64,000 bases of DNA, from NCBI GenBank assembly GCA_027924585.1, contig BSBM01000827.1, positions 62,001 to 126,000 of the forward strand. Reading direction: 5' to 3'. Positions 58,860 through 64,000 of the stretch are shown one piece after another. This DNA is from Larix kaempferi (Eukaryota; Streptophyta; Pinopsida; Pinales; Pinaceae). Both the position numbers and the translations under genes were made by a program. The notes below the pieces were generated by a model. The model searched no databases. It saw nothing but the letters and a program-made list of their open reading frames with translations, and was not told the DNA's origin. Numbering within the stretch: the first letter of the stretch is position 1; each line of letters begins with the position of its first letter.

Positions 58860-59060
58860 GGTTCTACGGGGGTTACTTCAATTAGAAAGCATGGCAAGTG
58901 CATCAAATAATGGTGTGTGGAATGAAAGAATGTTACCCAGACTCCATATCTTGATGATATTTAAGTGTCCAAATTTGAAAAGACTTCCCGTGGGTTACTT
59001 TAATTGCTCAGTTTGAAGACATTAGAGGGTGAAGATGATTGGTGGGAGCAAATAATTTGA
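58860..59060 (+). pseudogene. NLR LRR C-terminal fragment, right part
   Basis: It begins with the second target copy (58860-58868) and continues the frame of the left part: GLLQLESMAS, then LPRLHILMIFKCPNLKRLP. After a frame change near 59005, SLKTLEGEDDWWEQII follows and ends at TGA (59058-59060). The KTLxGxxDWW end is typical of the C-terminus of CC-type plant NLRs, so the original gene's 3' end lay here. No NB-ARC domain is present in the window. Confidence 0.82.
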
Positions 59061-60944
59061 AGACATCTTATATGCATGTTTTTCAACATAGCCAACTGTT
59101 TGGATATAGTTTTTAAAGAAAAAAATTCATTTTGGCTTGGTATATGGCAATCTAATTGATATATTTTATGTAAAATGTTGACAATTCTCCAATAATCATC
59201 CACTTCAAAGACAACACGAGAGATCACAACCATTCTACGAGTCTTTGGTCCCCATGGATCACCTTGGTTGCTTTCTTTGCCATCCTATATGCATCAAAAT
59301 GTAGAAACCAATATTATTGAATCTCAACAATATTCTATTTTGAATTTGGTCAAAATTTCAAACCAAAAGTAAAATTTATAGATCCAAGAAGAATTGACCA
59401 ATGAAAATATTGAAATACAAAAATTATGATGCACCCACTATTAAGATTTTAAGACATATCGAGGGACGTTTTTTAAACAAATAGGGTTTCTTAGAATTTT
59501 GCATTAGTGACATCAATTAGCACACCTAGCTATGTTGAGCTTCTACTTGAGAAAAAATGAATCTTGCTTCTTGAATTGGCCGAGATGCAGACTATCAGTC
59601 ATTGATTTTATCACAAGATGGGTGATATGATCATTTTTTTTCTTATAATTAACTGCTACCTCAAAATAAGTTGTCAAAAACTCAAAACCATTACATGCAT
59701 TTATAGGGTCATCTAAAAAATGGTGCATATATGTCCCCAGAACTTTGCTAGTTAAGGAAACAATTATGTTTTACAGATAGAATTCTTCAAACAAAACCCC
59801 ATAGCATTTTAATTAAAAGCACTATAAACCATATTCCATTATACTGTTATGGGTAGATACACTTGATTATGAAAGACTTTGCTACTTTGAAACAACCCAA
59901 AATTCATACTATGCTACACTGAAACAACCCAAAAGTCAATGTATTATCCTTACCATGTTAACCATTAAACCTAGATGTGTGAATTTCAAAATGATCGAAC
60001 CTGTAGGTGCTCTTCATGTTGGGGTTAAAATGTAATTTTTCTTTCACCCAAACCCTTAAACACGGTTAGATTTAGATTGTGCCATGTTATGATCTTTATT
60101 TTTGACATATATTATCATCATTGAGACCTACAATTGGGGTTGTGTTGTTTAAATTCCTTGCACCAAGAGTCTCCAAGTGCTCTACAACCCTGTATGAGGT
60201 GTTTGATAGATCCAAGTTTAAGATGGATCTGTGCTAGTCATTGAAATGTACAAATGGGGCGGGGTTGTTTAAATTCCAAGGAAACACCAAGTTCACATCA
60301 GTATCTTTTGTCAATGTTGAAATTTTCAATGCAATTATCGTCATTGCATACAGAGAAAACAAATGGTAGGCATGTGTTTTAGATTGGGGTTGCAGAGATT
60401 TTTGTCTATATGTGTATGTGACATTTTTTTGGGTCTGGGAATTTTTAATTTATATTACAAGACAAATCAATTTTATCTATAGTTGTTTAATAATATTTGT
60501 TTATTATATATCTATCTTATAATAGGTTTGCAACAAGTTATCATTATTATTTTTTATAGTGTAGACTAACCATTATAAGATTTGGACATTTTCTACTATC
60601 ACCACAAAATTTGACAATACAAGCTTTATCTTAGTATGTATGTTTCCACATAATTGTGTTAAGATTTATGAAACTCACTGTGTAGATATTTAGATAAATC
60701 GACGTGTTTCTGGTGGACACTCTACCCATCTTTAGGATCACAAGAAGCCTGAGTGCAAAAGAAAAGAATGTGGCAGAATATATAGGGGTAGAAAAAAACT
60801 ATCCATTAGGTTTAGGAGTATGGGTTAGGCTCATGAGAGAAGATTAAGGGGTAAGGTAAAAAAATATAAGTAATTTTTTTTAATTAAGTTTAAAACAAAG
60901 TAAAGAGATAAATACCAAATAATTTTAATTAATGGGGATAATTA
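59061..60944. other. No recognised gene; one inverted dispersed repeat
   Basis: AT-rich intergenic DNA. About 60645-60780 is the inverted partner of 11388-11520. Short similar phrases GGGG(T/C)(T/G)G.GTTGTTTAAATTCC occur near 60135 and 60260. ORFs are short and unassigned. Confidence 0.45.
60645..60780 (-). repeat. Dispersed repeat, inverted relative to 11388-11520
   Basis: The reverse complement reads TATTCTGCCACATTCTTTTC, then GTGATCCTAAAGATGGGTAG, then TTTATCTAAATATCTACACA. It matches the left copy with scattered substitutions. Confidence 0.75.
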
Positions 60945-63900
60945 GAACAATAAGGTTAAAAATATTATTATTATAATTGAGAAATTATGAGAAGAGTGGT
61001 TGAGTAAAAGATTAAAATAATAATTATTAATGTTTAGAAACCAAAAAAAGAGAAAAAATAAGATTAAGAATAATGAAATACCATATGTTGTATTAAATAT
61101 AATTTAATTGAATTATTTAAAATAATTCAATTAATGTAGTTTAATTAAAATATTATAACTAATTTATTAAAAAGGAAAAGGGGTAATAAGTTTCATAATA
61201 ATTAATTATGCAAGCATTTATTAATAGATAAAATAGGGTGTAATACATCCATGAAGAAAGAAATTGTATAAAAATAAATAAAAATAAGTTAGAAATGAGG
61301 AATAATATATTAATTGTAAGATTGAAAGGAAGTGAGTGGAGATTTAAAAAGATTTAGCTTAAATTTTAAAAATAGATTAAGTTTAAAATTTTAAAAAATA
61401 GATTACGTTAAAAAAAAATGGTTAATTTTTTATATATATTTAAAAATATCTAGATTTAAAAGGATAAAGAATGGAGTTGATAGTCTTTGTCGTAGGTAGA
61501 GACTATATGTTCTGCTTTTTAGTATTAATTTACTTTGTAAAAAACTATTTCTAAAACTTTTCTATAGTTTATCCAATGTTGAAATAATTTACTTATTTAT
61601 TTGTCTTTATTTAATAAAATATTTTAATAAGTGTGTAAGTTTGATTGGTGGAAAGTGCTTGAAAAGACAATTTTTATCATTGGCAAGGATTAAGTAAAAA
61701 TTAAAATAGAACGACTTTGAACTTGCAAATGTTAACATCTAAATATTTTGTTTATAGTGGATAGTCGAGCATAATGACATGCGTATCTAGTTAACGGGCA
61801 TCAAGGTTTACAAATTGACATATTTGCAACTTTGCATTTAAACCTTTTTACTACTATGTGCCTCCTAGAATGCCAAGTGTGGCAGAGACGAGGAATACTT
61901 CCACTAAGTGTAGAATCGAGGTATTGGGCGGTAGTATGGTTTTTATTCTCATCTGAGCTTGGTTTTAAAATTTCCCTGATTTAGCTCTTTGGTATTCCTA
62001 TGTACTCTACAGGGTGCTCAATGTCAAATTCATGGTAGACACAGAGACTGATGAGGTCTATGCTCGGATCCGTCTGGTTCCCATTACGCCCAACAACACT
62101 GTTATGGAGGACTACGGTGAGGAGAATGATAATGCTGCTGCAAATGAAAAGTCAGTCTCATTTGCAAAGACATTGACGCAGTCTGATGCTAACAATGGTG
62201 GTGGATTTAGCATGCCAAGGTACTGTGCAGAGACTATTTTTCATAGGCTGGATTACTCAAGTGACCCCCCTGTGCAGACTGTGTTGGCTAAGGATGTCCA
62301 TGGGGAGGTCTGGAAGTTTAGGCATATATACCGTGGCACACCGCGGAGGCATTTGTTGACGACTAGGTGGAGTACTTTCGTGAACCAGAAGAAGCTCGTG
62401 GCAAGGGATTCAATAGTGTTCTTGAGGAGCCTCAATGGGGAGCTCTGTGTGGGGATCAAGAGATCCACCAAGAGTACTAGTGGATGGGACTCCTCAGCCT
62501 AGCATCTGGCAGGTCAACAACAGCAAGGCAGCTATATGTCTCCTTATAGGAGTAGCTCCAGATGTATGTCAAGGGGGGTGATAATTTCTCTACTGCTTTT
62601 TTTGGTGGTGGTGATAAGGCTAGTGCTAATGGGAATTCCAATGGGTTTACAAGGAACAAGGGAAAAGTGAGCACCAAATCGGTAATTGAGTCTACCAATC
62701 TTATTGCCACTAGGAAGCCCTTTGAGGTGGTGTATTACCCCAGGGCCAGTACCCTTGAGTTCTGCGTCAAGGAAAATGTTGTGGATACTGCATTGCGGAT
62801 GAAATGGGATGCAGTAATGCGGTTTACGATGGCCTTTGAGACAGAGTATTCCTCAAGAATCAGTTGGTTCATGGGCACCATTCCTTTGGTGCAATGTGCA
62901 GACCCAATTCACTGGCCTACCTCACCATGGCGCCTTTTATAGGTATCCAAGTCCTCACCCCTAGGTTGCTTTGTTGGAAACGGGAGTTGGGATGATCCTC
63001 TGTATTTTCTTTTTCATAGGTTTGTTCTTTGATGTTGTCTTTTGACTACTTGAAATGCGGGTTCTCTCTGTGAGGGTGTTTACATTTTTCTAGGGCATTT
63101 GCTTGCTGCTTGATTGTTCTGAGTGAGGAGGTTTTTTCATGTGGTATCTCAACTTTCCTTATGGGGACTGTACTTACGACGTCAATGAATTTCAGAGGCT
63201 TCCTTGATTGAGATTGTTTGTTGGCACCTTGAAGTGTGAGTGTTTTAGCATATGGTTATTGAATATTTTGGGAGATTGTTGCTTGATTGTTTTAAATGAG
63301 GTATTTCCTGGAAGTGAGATCTTACTGATCATGCAGATATTCTGCTCTAACGTCTTTGAAGGGATTTCTTTATCTAGTTTCTGCATTTGTTGTGAAATAT
63401 ATATTATCCATTTGATTGTTGGGAATGCGGTTTTTTATCTTGATGGTCCTTTTTGGGCATGGTCAATTTTCAAGAGATTTTCCTTCCATTTTGTGATTTG
63501 ATTTCCTAAATTCTTAGTTTTATTATTGCTTGTAAGAGTCCATTCTTTGGGTTTGTGGAGCAAAGAGGCCATTTATTTTTAATGAGCTTGTATTCTAATT
63601 TTTATTTTCCTCAATGATGTTGTCCTTTGTTTGGGTTCTTGCACTGTGTTTTCCAAAGACATATTTTCAAATATCTCAAAATCAAAGAGTCTTTGTCTTT
63701 GGAAAAGTTGCATTTGATTGCTTCTTGCATTGAATATATGAAAAATTTCTTCTTATGTTTACCTCAGATCATAAGGTTCTTGCATCCCAAGGGCTTGCAT
63801 TTTACTAAAGACTGTACTACAAAGGTTTCGATATCTGGAAGGCTTGCATTTTTAAGGATTGTGCTACTTTTGCCTCGGATTCACTTCAGGAGCTTGTCCT

Positions 63901-64000
63901 TTTGATTGTTGGAAATGGCAAGCATGCAAATTTTCATTTTTGTGATAATTGGGGGTTTGTAATTAGATTTCTAAAAATGAATTAGAATTAGTGGTTTGTC
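60945..64000 (+). repeat. ARF-containing duplicated segment, copy 2
   Basis: It matches 1027-5118 apart from the hAT insert and small indels (for example about 45 bp missing near 63430, where copy 1 has an extra TTTAATTTCCTTATCTACAA stretch). It runs off the window. It keeps the palindrome (61104-61134) and the ~300-bp repeat (61474-61766). Confidence 0.9.
62013..62942 (+). pseudogene. ARF10/16-like auxin response factor fragment, copy 2
   Basis: The exon starts after an acceptor AG (62011-62012). The B3 frame (62014-62502) is cleaner than in copy 1: SFAKTLTQSDANNGGGFSM, KDVHGEVWKFRHIYRGTPRR and QKKLVARDSIVFLR. It ends at TAG 62500-62502 in the linker. The middle ARF domain follows in another frame (62562-62942), with KPFEVVYYPRASTLEFCVK and SSRISWFMGTIPLVQ. 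It ends at a TAG (62940-62942) where copy 1 has CAG (Gln) just before the GT donor. The linker stop and frame change are shared with copy 1, so the exon was already a pseudogene before the segment duplicated. The TAG at the donor is private. Confidence 0.88.

Noticed and set aside
1-64000. CRISPR arrays, rRNA genes, bacterial-style operons
   Set aside because: Nothing resembling them was seen. The tandem repeats present are adjacent units without spacers, and the genes have introns.

Overview
This window is repeat-rich nuclear DNA of a seed plant. Intron-containing fragments of an auxin response factor (ARF10/16 type), several plant NLR (disease-resistance) leucine-rich-repeat fragments, a Ty3/gypsy element with an archaeal-type second RNase H, a large LTR element without coding capacity and a Mutator-like transposon all point to a plant. 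The low gene density and deep nesting of old elements fit a large genome, probably a gymnosperm. The genus cannot be read from the sequence. No intact ordinary host gene was found; every host-derived piece is broken or partial.

Layout. (1) About 1027-5118 is an ARF-containing segment that recurs in the same orientation at about 60945-64000 and runs off the window end. In copy 1 the ARF exon is split by a 1,008-bp non-autonomous hAT element (2574-3581, 8-bp target duplication); copy 2 is the matching empty site. (2) 5515-6060 holds an NLR-like LRR fragment, followed by about 5.8 kb with no recognised gene. (3) 11906-39355 is a LARD-like LTR retrotransposon with LTRs of about 4.6-4.7 kb, 5-bp target duplication ACCCG, an initiator-Met-type primer site and a polypurine tract. 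Its 5' LTR contains a nested 15,371-bp Ty3/gypsy element (15619-30989, minus strand, 901-bp LTRs, target duplication AAACG/AAATG). The uninterrupted 3' LTR shows the empty site. (4) 39361-40741 is unassigned DNA plus an NLR LRR fragment. (5) 40742-58859 is an 18,118-bp Mutator-like element (MULE) with terminal inverted repeats of about 345 bp and a perfect 9-bp target duplication. It sits inside that NLR fragment, whose reading frame resumes at 58860. (6) 59061-60944 has no recognised gene, then ARF copy 2 begins.

How the parts relate. The MULE encodes a seven-exon transposase (about 801 codons, two in-frame TGA codons) read leftward from the right-hand TIR side, and an RNase H-fold ORF read rightward that has lost three of four catalytic acidic residues. 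It also carries a J-domain-like ORF with an HPD motif, an NLR LRR piece and a SINE. The gypsy element has the order gag-PR-RT-RNase H-integrase-second RNase H, and beyond that an antisense, apparently spliced extra ORF. Several interruptions are dated relative to each other by target duplications and empty sites, so the window is a good record of nested insertion.

All domain calls come from reading motifs; no database search was run.
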